Assembly (NCBI GenBank): GCA_030666865.1
Contig: DAOUWZ010000006.1
Coordinates: forward strand, 1-51,778
Direction of reading: 5' to 3'
DNA: 51,778 bases
Source: a bacterium
GTDB taxonomy: Bacteria > Patescibacteriota > Patescibacteriia > S139-126
A program made the position numbers and the translations under genes. Under the pieces are notes generated by a model. That model had not been told where the DNA came from and ran no database searches. It worked only from the letters and a program-made list of their open reading frames with translations. How positions within the stretch are numbered: the first letter of the stretch is position 1; every line of letters begins with the position of its first letter. Of the stretch, positions 16,631 to 24,981 are shown in pieces.

Positions 16631-17002
16631 CTCGACGCCTTTTGAAATATTGAATATTATCAAAAAATAAATGCGTGACCCATACATAATATATTTTTTC
16701 ATATTTTCGTGTTACGTAGCATGTTACGTAACAGTAGAAATAATTAAAATCGCCTGTCTGTTAGCAGACACGGACGCGAGATCAGTATCTCGCTTAAATA
16801 GATCCTGAAATAAATTCAGGATGACATACATAAAAAAGGACAAGTCACACTGTGTGCCGAACTTACCTGTTGACGAGGCTAAATACCTCGCCTACGCAAA
16901 AATAGACCAATCTATATGAAAATACCTCGCAAAAAGGACAGAGCAGTGCTCTGTCCCTACAATATTCATATTTTCTATAACCTAAACCCTATAACCTAAA
17001 AT
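16631..17002. repeat. Intergenic palindromes, no gene
   Basis: Short hairpins are visible: TGTTACGTA/TTACGTAACA near 16710-16733, GTCTG/CAGAC near 16757-16770, GCGAGAT/ATCTCGC near 16777-16795, ATCCTGAA/TTCAGGAT near 16802-16823, and GACAGAGCA/TGCTCTGTC at 16935-16958. The last belongs to a family with further copies at 21047 and 21184. AACCTA-type short repeats precede the HtrA-like gene end at 16976-17002. No ORF is supported. Confidence 0.6.
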
Positions 17003-18289
17003 CTACTCTCCCACCAACACCGCTTCAACCTCTCTTTCATTACCCTGAAATATTACTACAAGCTTCAACACATCCCCTATTTGATATTGCTGAACAAGTT
17101 CAGTTAAAGAATGCTTAGCATCAACCGGCTCATTATTAACTTTGATAATAATATCACCGGGCTTCAATCCAGCTTTAGCAGCCGGTGAACCAGGTATTAC
17201 TGCTGAGACACTTTCTTTTTCTCCATAAAGCACGGCTCCTTGGCTCCTGCCTTCAGAAATTTTTTCTGGAAGCCCAAGAGTATGCGCTAAATCCAAATAA
17301 TTTACTCCCAAAATTGGTCTTGAAATCTCCTGAGTAGCAAGTAATGATTTTATAATTGGTGAAAAATAATCTGCAGGCAAAACTGAATCCAATCTATCAG
17401 AAGCATGAACTAAACCAATAATTTCACCTTTAGCGTTTATTACTGGACTGCCAGAAAATATTGATTCTATTTCATCAGTCAATAATATCTGTTTTTTATA
17501 AACTTCTGAAGATCTTAATAAGTCTTGCGGTTTAGTGATTTCTTGATAATTCAATTTCTCCAAATTAGTTACAATTGTTTCGTATCCGCCGTTAGCAAAT
17601 GAATTAGCTAGTACTAAAAGCTGCTCGCCTGGCATCCAAGCATCTCGCCTGCCAAATTTTACTACTTTCAAATCATTAGCTTCGATTTTCAAAAAAACAG
17701 ATCCGGACATTTCATCAGCCACAACATCTGTTACTGCAAATATTTTCTTATCAGCCAGCACTACTGAAAATTTTTGCTTGACATCACTAATTACTCGTTT
17801 AGTAGTTACAATCCATCCATCAGAAGTCAAAATCATGCCATTGCCCAATTGATCTTCGGGTAAATACAAATTATCCCACATTACATCTACATCGGCCGTG
17901 TCTTTGGCAGAAAATATTCCAACCACGCTAGCGCCAGCCGCCTCAATTAAGGTTGATAATTCATTTTCAGTCTTATTCACTTCTGACGATTTCAAAATTA
18001 TTACTTGCTTTTCTACGCCAGCTTCACTGCTATTGCCCCAAATAGAAGTCAATTCCAAGCCTTGGGAGGAAAAATAATTATTTACATAAAGTTCCCCGAG
18101 CACTCCTCCGATAAATCCAATAATCAAAGCGACAACAAAATAATACACTCTGACACCGCTTCTGGATACTATAATCGGCTTTTTAACAACTGAAAAATTA
18201 TCAGTATATATTTCATCCAAACCTTCTGTATCAGTTTGTCCTTTTTTGATCCCGCGGTCGCGGAATTCTTTTTTTTGTTTCTTTGGCAT
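17003..18289 (-). CDS. HtrA-like PDZ protein with degenerate protease triad
   Basis: 428 residues. The N-terminus is cytoplasmic, with one membrane segment at about residues 48-68. A trypsin-like domain follows (about 110-305) and a PDZ domain (about 325-425; PAAKAGLKPGDIIIKVNNEP). The fold landmarks of DegP/HtrA are present: NGMILTSDGWIVTTKRV, FGRRDAWMPGEQLLVLANSF and SPVINAKGEIIGLVHASD. The catalytic histidine, normally in TNxHV, is replaced by Arg165 in TTKRV. The aspartate site normally followed by LALLKI reads GSVFLKI. Ser279 remains, but in FSGSPV rather than GNSGGP. It is therefore probably not a serine protease but may be a membrane-bound scaffold or chaperone that binds peptides through the PDZ domain. 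It is followed by two membrane-protein genes in the same direction. Confidence 0.82.
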   Translation of the reverse strand: MPKKQKKEFRDRGIKKGQTDTEGLDEIYTDNFSVVKKPIIVSRSGVRVYYFVVALIIGFIGGVLGELYVNNYFSSQGLELTSIWGNSSEAGVEKQVIILKSSEVNKTENELSTLIEAAGASVVGIFSAKDTADVDVMWDNLYLPEDQLGNGMILTSDGWIVTTKRVISDVKQKFSVVLADKKIFAVTDVVADEMSGSVFLKIEANDLKVVKFGRRDAWMPGEQLLVLANSFANGGYETIVTNLEKLNYQEITKPQDLLRSSEVYKKQILLTDEIESIFSGSPVINAKGEIIGLVHASDRLDSVLPADYFSPIIKSLLATQEISRPILGVNYLDLAHTLGLPEKISEGRSQGAVLYGEKESVSAVIPGSPAAKAGLKPGDIIIKVNNEPVDAKHSLTELVQQYQIGDVLKLVVIFQGNEREVEAVLVGE

Positions 18290-18311
18290 AATCTATATTA
18301 TTATTATTAAT

Positions 18312-19079
18312 TTAAAACCATCTAGTAGTAACTGTCAGTAAAACTGAAATGATTAAAACAATTATACTTTGCTTTATGATTTTTTTGAAAACTAAATCTC
18401 CTTTAGCAATCTTGATAAATATTTTTGATATTATATACCAAACACCTGTCCACCAAAAAGCTAATAAATAAAAATTAAAAGGCAATACTTGCAGGGAAAA
18501 AAATATTTCCAAAGCTATCAAAATACTCAGACTTTCAAAAAAAATTATTTTTTTTACCTCAAGCTTTTCTATCCACCAAATTTGATAAAAAATTAAAGCA
18601 GAAAAAATAATAATGCAAATAAAAGCTAAATACAATTTGAAATTTACAAAAGTAATAAGTCCAAAAATACCGCTAATAACAAAAAAGCTACTCAATAAAT
18701 TCAGATACCAAGAAAAATTTTCCAAAGTAAAAGCTTGGTATTTAACAGGCTTATGATAATAAAGCCAAATATGATACAAAAATACTGTAATAATAATAGC
18801 AACCACCAGCCAAAAAAATCTTTGGATAATTTCGTTGTTTAAAAATAAATAAAACAAAAAACTAGAAATCAAAAATACTGTCGGACTAATAATCAATGAC
18901 CAAAAATATATTTTTTTTATTGATAAAGAACTGATATATTTTATTATCAACAATAGCAATAAAATCAAAATACTGGCGCTTATTACATATTGATTGATCA
19001 AATATGAAATAAACCATCCAAAAAGAAAAATAATTACTCCATATACAATAATGCTTAGTAACTGAAATATTTTATTCAT
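18312..19079 (-). CDS. Hypothetical polytopic membrane protein
   Basis: 255 residues, nearly all hydrophobic, with about seven to eight predicted membrane segments. No recognised motif; Trp/Tyr-rich loops such as YHIWLYYHKPVKYQ are visible. Its start overlaps the end of the upstream gene (19072) by 8 nt, and its stop is 23 nt before the HtrA-like gene. It is probably co-transcribed with both and may form a membrane complex with them, which is inference only. Confidence 0.6.
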   Translation of the reverse strand: MNKIFQLLSIIVYGVIIFLFGWFISYLINQYVISASILILLLLLIIKYISSLSIKKIYFWSLIISPTVFLISSFLFYLFLNNEIIQRFFWLVVAIIITVFLYHIWLYYHKPVKYQAFTLENFSWYLNLLSSFFVISGIFGLITFVNFKLYLAFICIIIFSALIFYQIWWIEKLEVKKIIFFESLSILIALEIFFSLQVLPFNFYLLAFWWTGVWYIISKIFIKIAKGDLVFKKIIKQSIIVLIISVLLTVTTRWF

Positions 19080-19608
19080 AATTTTGCGCTATTATCTTTC
19101 TTTGACTAGCAACAAAATTATTCAGCTCTTGTTTTTGTTTTAATAAAATTTTGGTTGTTTCACGTGAATACTTTTCACCAGCATCTTTGAACTCTGAAAT
19201 ATTTTGATCAAGTAATAGAACTAAACGTAAATGAAAATTTTGATATTCCCCAGGCACCCTCATAGCTAAAATCTTGCTTCTAATATTCTGATATACTGTG
19301 GGATCAAGCTCTTCACTTAATAAAATCTGATCAATGATTTTGACAGCATCTTTTTGATAATTTAAAACTATTTCATCACGGCTAATGATCGACTCTGACT
19401 CAATACTTATCAAGGACGGTAATTCTTTTTCAGCAACATTTTTTGCTTTAATAAATTTTGAATTATAATTCCAATAAGCCAGTAAAACAACCTCTCCAAT
19501 TATAAACAAAATTAAAATTGACGATAAGGTTAAAGCCAAAAACTGAAATACTTCACGCACTTCTATTTTGTGATATTGCTTTCTTTTCATGAATAAATTA
19601 TACCACAT
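19072..19608 (-). CDS. Hypothetical single-pass membrane protein
   Basis: 178 residues. One membrane segment is at about residues 22-46 (FLALTLSSILILFIIGEVVL). The outer region is Glu/Lys-rich and helical, with a possible coiled coil in the last 60 residues. ATG at 19608 is used here, although an internal ATG (MKRKQYHKIEV, residue 7) is equally possible. It overlaps the next membrane protein gene by 8 nt, suggesting translational coupling. Family unknown. Confidence 0.6.
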   Translation of the reverse strand: MWYNLFMKRKQYHKIEVREVFQFLALTLSSILILFIIGEVVLLAYWNYNSKFIKAKNVAEKELPSLISIESESIISRDEIVLNYQKDAVKIIDQILLSEELDPTVYQNIRSKILAMRVPGEYQNFHLRLVLLLDQNISEFKDAGEKYSRETTKILLKQKQELNNFVASQRKIIAQNYE

Positions 19609-19732
19609 TTTGAGTATATAGTTAATTAGGTTATAGGTTACAGGTGTTAGTTATTAGGCTATAAGTATAGGAATTTAAATCTACCTACAACCCCTGCCTG
19701 TCGGCATACAGGTATAAACTAACAACTACAAC

Positions 19733-20911
19733 CTAATCACTATCCACTATCTTATAAACCTCATCCTTACCCCGGACTACGAAATCACATGGAAATGTAA
19801 CTTGATTATTTTCATGTTCTTTAATTTCCTTAACAACAACTCTGGCTACTCCTGTTGTTTTACCCTGAATCTGCAGAGTATCTCCTAAATTTATTTTTCC
19901 TGATAAAACTTTTATATCTGCAATTTTTGTTTTTTTGAAATAATTAACTACCCCGCCAACCAAAACTTTTTTCTCCGTGGCTTGACTATCTCGCGTCCGA
20001 GACCAACCCTCTTCAGCTGGACGACCAAACAAAAATCCAGTGGAAAATCCGCGATTATAAACTTTTCTCAATTCAGCCAGTAATTCTGTTTTTAATTCAT
20101 CGGTATACTTATTTTTGGCAATAGCATCCAAAGCCTGACGATAAGCACCAGTTACAATTTTGATATATTCAGGCGATCTGCCCCTGCCTTCAATCTTTAA
20201 ATAATCTACCCCCGTATCAATAATTTTATCTAAAATTTCTATTGTACACAGATCTTTGGGGCTCATAACAAAACCATTGCTAACATCAAGTTCGTGTCCA
20301 GATTCTTTGTCGTGAATAGTATATTCCCGACGGCAAGGCTGAAAACATTCTCCCCGATTAGCTGATTTGCATTCCAAAAAATTGGACAAAAAACACCTGC
20401 CTGAAATTGAAACGCACATTGCTCCGTGGCAAAATACTTCAATCTTGGCCTTTTTTATATTATTTTTTATTTCTTTGATCTGATCTAGCGTACACTCACG
20501 GGCAAGAACCAAACATTTAGCTCCTAAATTTTCATAATACTTAGCTGCCATAGTATTTGAAATACTAGCTTGAGTAGAAATATGAAATGGAATATTTAAT
20601 TCCTGACATTTTTGAATTACTGCCAAATCCCAACAAATAACCGCATCAGCCTCGGCTTCTTTTACTTTTAATAATATTTTTTCCAATTTTTCAAGCTCAT
20701 AATCATAAACTATTACATTTAAAGTAATAAAGACTTGAACATTTCGTTTATGCGCCAATTCAACTATTCGTGGCAATTCATCCAATTCGATTCCTTTGGA
20801 ACTTATTCTCATATTAAGTTCACCGATGCCAAAATAAACTGCATCCGCTCCAGCATCAATTGCGGCCTTTAGTGATATTTCATCTCTGACTGGCGCTAAT
20901 ATTTTTGGCAT
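19733..20911 (-). CDS. U32 peptidase-family protein (YegQ/TrhP-like)
   Basis: 392 residues. The N-terminal TIM-barrel part has MPKILAPVRDEISLKAAIDA and GADAVYFGIGELNMR. The U32 cysteine signature lies in two pieces: FCHGAMCVSISGRCFLSN and GECFQPCRREY. The conserved cysteines of the second half of the signature match those that bind an iron-sulfur cluster in TrhP/UbiU-type proteins. A C-terminal beta-barrel follows (about 310-390; VLVGGVVNYFKKTKIADIKV). The nearest characterised relatives hydroxylate tRNA U34 (TrhP) or 23S rRNA (RlhA); others were called collagenase-like. The tRNA-modification role is the more likely, but the subgroup cannot be fixed by eye. It is separated from its neighbours by repeat-containing gaps. 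Confidence 0.85.
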   Translation of the reverse strand: MPKILAPVRDEISLKAAIDAGADAVYFGIGELNMRISSKGIELDELPRIVELAHKRNVQVFITLNVIVYDYELEKLEKILLKVKEAEADAVICWDLAVIQKCQELNIPFHISTQASISNTMAAKYYENLGAKCLVLARECTLDQIKEIKNNIKKAKIEVFCHGAMCVSISGRCFLSNFLECKSANRGECFQPCRREYTIHDKESGHELDVSNGFVMSPKDLCTIEILDKIIDTGVDYLKIEGRGRSPEYIKIVTGAYRQALDAIAKNKYTDELKTELLAELRKVYNRGFSTGFLFGRPAEEGWSRTRDSQATEKKVLVGGVVNYFKKTKIADIKVLSGKINLGDTLQIQGKTTGVARVVVKEIKEHENNQVTFPCDFVVRGKDEVYKIVDSD

Positions 20912-21265
20912 ATAATTAATTAGGTTTTAAATAATAGTTATTTTGACAACTTACGAATAAATCTTACTATATAGCTTGTTGAACACCTACACCCTCCCCC
21001 TTTCAGGTACCTCCCTCAAGGGAGGATTGTGCTATTTACATATTATGTAGTGACAGAGCAGTGTTCTGTCACTACGCTATGAATATATTAATTATTACAC
21101 ACTCACGTGATAAATCACGTGAGTATATTATTTATATATATTGTAGCAATATTAATAAATAAGGCAAATTATTACAAAAAACATAGTGGCAGAGCAGTGC
21201 TCTGTCACTACAATTAATAAATATTATTTATAAAAATATAAAAATTAGAAAAAATATTCCAAAAC
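20912..21265. repeat. Intergenic palindromes, no gene
   Basis: Holds CCTCCCTCAAGGGAGG near 21010-21026, a 29-nt hairpin GTAGTGACAGAGCA/TGTTCTGTCACTAC at 21047-21075, ACTCACGTGA-TAAA-TCACGTGAGT at 21101-21124, and AGTGGCAGAGCA/TGCTCTGTCACT at about 21185-21209. The first and last of the GACAGAGCA group match 16935-16958. No ORF is supported. Confidence 0.65.
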
Positions 21266-21294
21266 TTGACATTTATATGATTTTATGCTATTAT
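21266..21294 (+). promoter_or_regulatory. Consensus sigma-70 type promoter
   Basis: TTGACA (21266-21271), a 17-nt spacer and TATTAT (21289-21294), preceded by TGC as in an extended -10. The start codon of the 73-residue protein is 47 nt downstream, with a Shine-Dalgarno-like AAGGA at 21329-21333. Confidence 0.8.
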
Positions 21295-21340
21295 ACATAA
21301 TTAGTAGTTAATTTAAAATTCATTAAAAAAAGGAAATATC

Positions 21341-21562
21341 ATGAAGAAGAAAAATTTACTTCTAATATTAATATTAGGAATAATATTTAAATTGTGGGAT
21401 CTGGCAATTAATGCCAAGTTGGACCTTTTAAACAATATTGAGGAAGGATATATTGTCTCCTTCTACGATCGTTTATTTGGGTCTGAATTCCTTTTTTTGA
21501 ATATTATGGTGGTAATTGGACTATTCTCCACCTGTTTATTCTTCAAAAAAGATAATCAATAA
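21341..21562 (+). CDS. Small membrane protein with own promoter and terminator
   Basis: 73 residues with two hydrophobic segments (about 4-18 and 50-66), a charged loop NNIEEGYIVSFYDRLFGSE between them and a basic end FFKKDNQ. It probably forms a helical hairpin in the membrane. Family not recognised. The gene is a complete unit: consensus promoter at 21266-21294, AAGGA ribosome site 8 nt before ATG, and a strong terminator at 21586-21612. It is one of only two genes here with a good Shine-Dalgarno site. This suggests independent and possibly strong expression. Confidence 0.75.
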   Translation: MKKKNLLLILILGIIFKLWDLAINAKLDLLNNIEEGYIVSFYDRLFGSEFLFLNIMVVIGLFSTCLFFKKDNQ

Positions 21563-21585
21563 AAAGACGATCAATGATTTTAATA

Positions 21586-21619
21586 CCCTCAGCTTCGGCT
21601 GGGGGTTTTTTCTTTTTTT
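21586..21619 (+). terminator. Intrinsic terminator
   Basis: Stem CCCTCAGC-TTCG-GCTGGGGG with a stable UUCG loop, followed by TTTTTTCTTTTTTTT on the plus strand. It lies 24 nt after the stop codon of the 73-residue membrane protein. Confidence 0.9.
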
Positions 21620-21631
21620 TATTTTTTCTGG

Positions 21632-22060
21632 ATTCCTGCCTCCGCAGGAATGACAAAAGTGGTGCAGGAATGACAAAAGTGGTGTAGGAATGACAGTGGG
21701 AGTAGAATCAACCTTTTATGAAGCGAAGATAAAAAATGAAAAGCTTCAACCTTCCACCATGATCATGAACATACCATGGTATGTTCATTGGTATGTTCAT
21801 TAATAATTTTTATAATTAACCCAAAATCCCCTAATTCCCTCTTCGACCATTAGCTCAGAGCCGAATAGCCTTGTCAGGGGGACTTTCTGTAATTAATGTT
21901 ACTCTATATCTCTCTCATTTCTCCAAAGACGGACAGACAGAGGGACTTTTAATTTATTAACAATAAATTAAAACTTATAATGATTTCTAAAACCTATAAC
22001 CTAACCCCCCCTGCCTGCTCCGACAGGAGTCGCGAGCCATCGGACCGGCAGGCAGGTAAA
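21632..22060. repeat. Repeat block: hairpin, 20-nt tandem repeat and palindromes
   Basis: Hairpin ATTCCTGC-CTCC-GCAGGAAT at 21632-21651 runs into three 20-nt tandem units (21644-21663, 21664-21683, 21684-21703). The first two are identical (GCAGGAATGACAAAAGTGGT). A perfect 24-nt palindrome ATGAACATACCA and its complement is at 21765-21788, with a further half unit after it. At about 21836-21890 is the uninterrupted version of the unit that carries a 39-nt insert at 16025. At 22010-22056 is a CCTGCCTGC...CGGCAGGCAGG palindrome with 27 extra internal nt. No gene is seen in 21620-22066. Confidence 0.75.
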
Positions 22061-22066
22061 ACCTAA

Positions 22067-23455
22067 TCACAGACTAACAACTTGTTCGAATTCTGGAACT
22101 GTAACCTGATACTTCGGATTTATTTCTATCAATTTATCTCGCAAAGCCTGGGATTGATTTTCTTCACCATGCACAATAAAAATATTTTTTAACCGATCCC
22201 CCACTTGTTCAATATAGTTTACCAAATCAACTGCATCAGCATGAGCAGAAAATGCATTCATCACTACTACTTGCGCGCGGAGATGATACATGTTGTCAAA
22301 AATCTTAATCATCTTTTCCTGTTCAACTATTTTTCTACCCAAAGTATTCCGAGCCATAAATCCAGTCACCATCACCATATTATTGGGATTTTCAATACTA
22401 GTTTTCAAATGATGTCTAATCCTGCCTCCCTCGCACATTCCGGCAGCTGAAATTATCATCAATGGTCCTTTTTTTCTATTCAAACTTCTTGATTCATCAG
22501 TACTCTGAATATAATCCAAATTTTTAAACCCAAATGGATCAGCTTTGCCAAAATCCTCATAAGTCTCTTGGTCATAACACTCGGGATGATCAGCAAAAAC
22601 ATCAGTCACATTCATAGCCAATGGCGAATCAACATAAATTGGAAACTTTGGTATTTGTTTTTCCTGAATTAATTGATGAAGAATATATACTAATTCTTGA
22701 GTTCTGCCCAATGCAAAAGAAGGAACAATAATTCTCGCATTCCTTTTCACGGCTTCCAAAGTATATTTTTTTAAAACTCTTTTAGCTTGATCAAAACTGT
22801 CATGCAACCTGTCGCCATAAGTAGATTCGCAAATAATTGCATCAAGGTCGCGCATAAATTGCGGATCTTTAAGTACGGGCATCTTTGTTCGACCTAAATC
22901 TCCGGTAAAACCAAGGCGTATTTTCTTAAAAGCACCAGTTTTTATCGTTAATTCAATCACAGCTGAACCTAAAATATGCCCAGCGTCTTGGAACATACCT
23001 GTTAATTCCGGAAATATTTTAAACTCTTGATGGTAAGGAACTTGTTCAAAAAGACCAAGTACCCCTTCCACTTCTGTTTCCGTATAAATAGGCGGTTCTG
23101 GTTCTGTTTGTTGTTTGATGCCGGCAATATGCCTATTATCTGACCTTTGCACATGAGCGCTATCCATCATAATAAGTTCAGCCACATCTCGGGTCGCCGG
23201 AGTAGCAAAAACTACCCCCCGAAAACCTTGAGCATACATAGTTGGCAAACTACCACAATGATCAAGATGAGCATGGGACAGTATTACTGCATCAATTTCT
23301 TTTGCGTCAAACGGCAAATGACGATTTTTTTCTTCTGCCTCACGGCGACGCCCTTGAAACATTCCACAATCAAGTAAAACTTTCTTTTTATTGATTTCCA
23401 ATAAATGTTTTGATCCTGTGACCTCCCTGGTGGCTCCTAGAAATTTTATTTGCAT
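22067..23455 (-). CDS. Beta-CASP metallo-beta-lactamase-fold RNase-like hydrolase
   Basis: 462 residues. The metal-binding motif HAHLDH is at residues 61-66. Further metal ligands are expected in the AGHILGSA segment and in GFTGDLGR. The beta-CASP domain has ESTYGDR, IVPSFALGRTQELVYIL, DSPLAMNVTDVF and SAAGMCEGGRIRHHL. The C-terminal FSAHADAVDL supplies the last histidine. This set defines the CPSF73/YsH1-like beta-CASP family of Zn-dependent RNA endonucleases or exonucleases. It probably acts in mRNA turnover in the cytoplasm. It is not RNase J, because it lacks that protein's long C-terminal domain. All metal ligands look intact. It stands alone on the minus strand. Confidence 0.9.
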   Translation of the reverse strand: MQIKFLGATREVTGSKHLLEINKKKVLLDCGMFQGRRREAEEKNRHLPFDAKEIDAVILSHAHLDHCGSLPTMYAQGFRGVVFATPATRDVAELIMMDSAHVQRSDNRHIAGIKQQTEPEPPIYTETEVEGVLGLFEQVPYHQEFKIFPELTGMFQDAGHILGSAVIELTIKTGAFKKIRLGFTGDLGRTKMPVLKDPQFMRDLDAIICESTYGDRLHDSFDQAKRVLKKYTLEAVKRNARIIVPSFALGRTQELVYILHQLIQEKQIPKFPIYVDSPLAMNVTDVFADHPECYDQETYEDFGKADPFGFKNLDYIQSTDESRSLNRKKGPLMIISAAGMCEGGRIRHHLKTSIENPNNMVMVTGFMARNTLGRKIVEQEKMIKIFDNMYHLRAQVVVMNAFSAHADAVDLVNYIEQVGDRLKNIFIVHGEENQSQALRDKLIEINPKYQVTVPEFEQVVSL

Positions 23456-23560
23456 AATATATTGATAATTTTATAATTTTTAAATAAATCCAAATTTTTA
23501 AACTAGAATATAGTTTAATGTCAATTATAATTGATTTCTATATTATTCATAAATCGTAAA

Positions 23561-24724
23561 TCAGCTATTAGTCACTTTCAAATACCGAAAAGCGAAGGTA
23601 ATACCTATCAATATTATTATACCATTTATCATAAAAATCATCTGCAAACCAAAAATCTTCACCAGCCAGGCGCTTAATAAAAAACTAAATAATGACCCAA
23701 CTTTTGCTATAGAAAAATAACTGGTTAATATTTGCGCCTCAATTTTTTCTTTTTCACCAATATTCGACATCAAACTCCAAGCTGACACATTCCACATTGA
23801 AGAACCTACCCCTTGAATAAACATAAATATTAATAAAATCCAATAACTAGAAATAAAACTAATTCCTATCAAAGTTATTGCTACAATCCCTGTGCCAAAT
23901 AATACAAATTTCCAATGTCCAAATCTATCACCATATTTGCCAAATACTCCTTGCAGCATATGCGTGAGGCCATAAACAAAAAATGCTATACCAATTGAAG
24001 AATACGACAGGCCCATATAAGACACTATCAAAATCGGCAAGAATACTTTCATAGCTGGATTGGTAGCATGCATAACCATGCCCATTATTCCCATGCCTTT
24101 TAATCTACTATGAGCTAAAAATAATTTTATTTCATCAAGCCATGATAAATCACTAAGTTTAATTTTAATGTTTTGAATACTGCCAAACCCGCCAACCAAA
24201 AGATAACCTGACAAAATAAACAAAATTACTCCGGCTACCACAAACGGCAACTCAATAAAAAAATAATCTGCCAAAAATGCTCCGACTACTGGACCTATCA
24301 ACTGACCAATATACGCTAAGCTTAAACTATTACCGGTTTTTTTGCCTCTTGATTTTGATAAAATTGAATCTTCTATCTTTGCCAAAACAATCAAAGCTAC
24401 CAATGAAGCAGCAATAGCATCAAAAAATCTACCAGCAACAATGAATGACCAATGAAAATCAATCAAATAAAATACTAAGGCTAATATCTCAAGTACTATG
24501 CCAAATAAAATTACTATCCGTCTATTAAGCATATCAGCTATCTTGCCGAAAATTGGCAGAAAAAGAATGTTCACCAAAGGAAATATAGTAAACATCAAAG
24601 ATATTTGCCATTCGGAAAAACCACGACTTTTTATATATGGCGCTAAAATTGCGCCAAACAAAGCCAAACTAAAAGCAAAAATAAGATTTATTTCAGTAAA
24701 TTTTCTATATCCGGCTGATTTCAT
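23561..24724 (-). CDS. MFS-family transporter
   Basis: 387 residues with about 12 predicted membrane helices. The loop between helices 2 and 3 reads GKIADMLNRRIVILFG, the MFS signature (G-x-x-x-D-x-x-x-R-R). A related sequence, GKYGDRFGHWKFVLFG, appears at the same place in the second half, showing the usual internal duplication. The family moves small solutes or drugs by symport or antiport. The substrate cannot be assigned, and the closest look is to the multidrug/sugar exporter type. No associated regulator is adjacent. Confidence 0.85.
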   Translation of the reverse strand: MKSAGYRKFTEINLIFAFSLALFGAILAPYIKSRGFSEWQISLMFTIFPLVNILFLPIFGKIADMLNRRIVILFGIVLEILALVFYLIDFHWSFIVAGRFFDAIAASLVALIVLAKIEDSILSKSRGKKTGNSLSLAYIGQLIGPVVGAFLADYFFIELPFVVAGVILFILSGYLLVGGFGSIQNIKIKLSDLSWLDEIKLFLAHSRLKGMGIMGMVMHATNPAMKVFLPILIVSYMGLSYSSIGIAFFVYGLTHMLQGVFGKYGDRFGHWKFVLFGTGIVAITLIGISFISSYWILLIFMFIQGVGSSMWNVSAWSLMSNIGEKEKIEAQILTSYFSIAKVGSLFSFLLSAWLVKIFGLQMIFMINGIIILIGITFAFRYLKVTNS

Positions 24725-24734
24725 CTAGCTTGTA

Positions 24735-24763
24735 TTGACAAATGATAATTATTTTTATATATT
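24735..24763 (+). promoter_or_regulatory. Consensus sigma-70 type promoter
   Basis: TTGACA (24735-24740), a 17-nt spacer and TATATT (24758-24763). It starts 10 nt upstream of the divergent MFS gene and 54 nt before the ATG of the small plus-strand gene. Confidence 0.8.
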
Positions 24764-24816
24764 ATATTCACCTTAACAATTTAATTAATAATCTTAAATC
24801 CAATCGGAGGATTTCC

Positions 24817-24981
24817 ATGTTAAAATTTTTTTCAACTTTTTCAAAAGTTTTTTCAGGACAAAAAAATATTCAAACCGGTAATTTTTTAAAAAAAATTAAT
24901 CTAAATTGCCGAAATTATACGGGTGGCTCACGCAAAAACCATAAACCAATATTAAGATCCTCTGAGAAAAACCGCTTTTAG
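24817..24981 (+). CDS. 54-residue basic protein with strong RBS and terminator
   Basis: The start is set at ATG 24817 because CGGAGG (24804-24809) sits 7 nt before it. An upstream in-frame ATG at 24742 lies inside the promoter spacer and has no such site. The peptide begins MLKFFSTFSKVFSGQKNIQT and ends GGSRKNHKPILRSSEKNRF. It is strongly basic with an amphipathic N-terminus and is not a membrane protein. No family was recognised. The stop codon TAG is inside the terminator stem, so the gene is very compact. It could be a small nucleic-acid-binding or secreted peptide. The alternative is a regulatory RNA with an incidental ORF, but the ribosome site argues for translation. Confidence 0.6.
   Translation: MLKFFSTFSKVFSGQKNIQTGNFLKKINLNCRNYTGGSRKNHKPILRSSEKNRF

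Noticed and set aside
20953-20984. Plus-strand TTGACA ... TATATA promoter
   Set aside because: The spacing is 19 nt and no plus-strand gene follows within 350 nt; chance occurrence in AT-rich DNA is likely.
21632-21710. Possible CRISPR array from regularly repeated 20-nt units
   Set aside because: The three units are directly adjacent with no unique spacers, and no cas gene is in the window.
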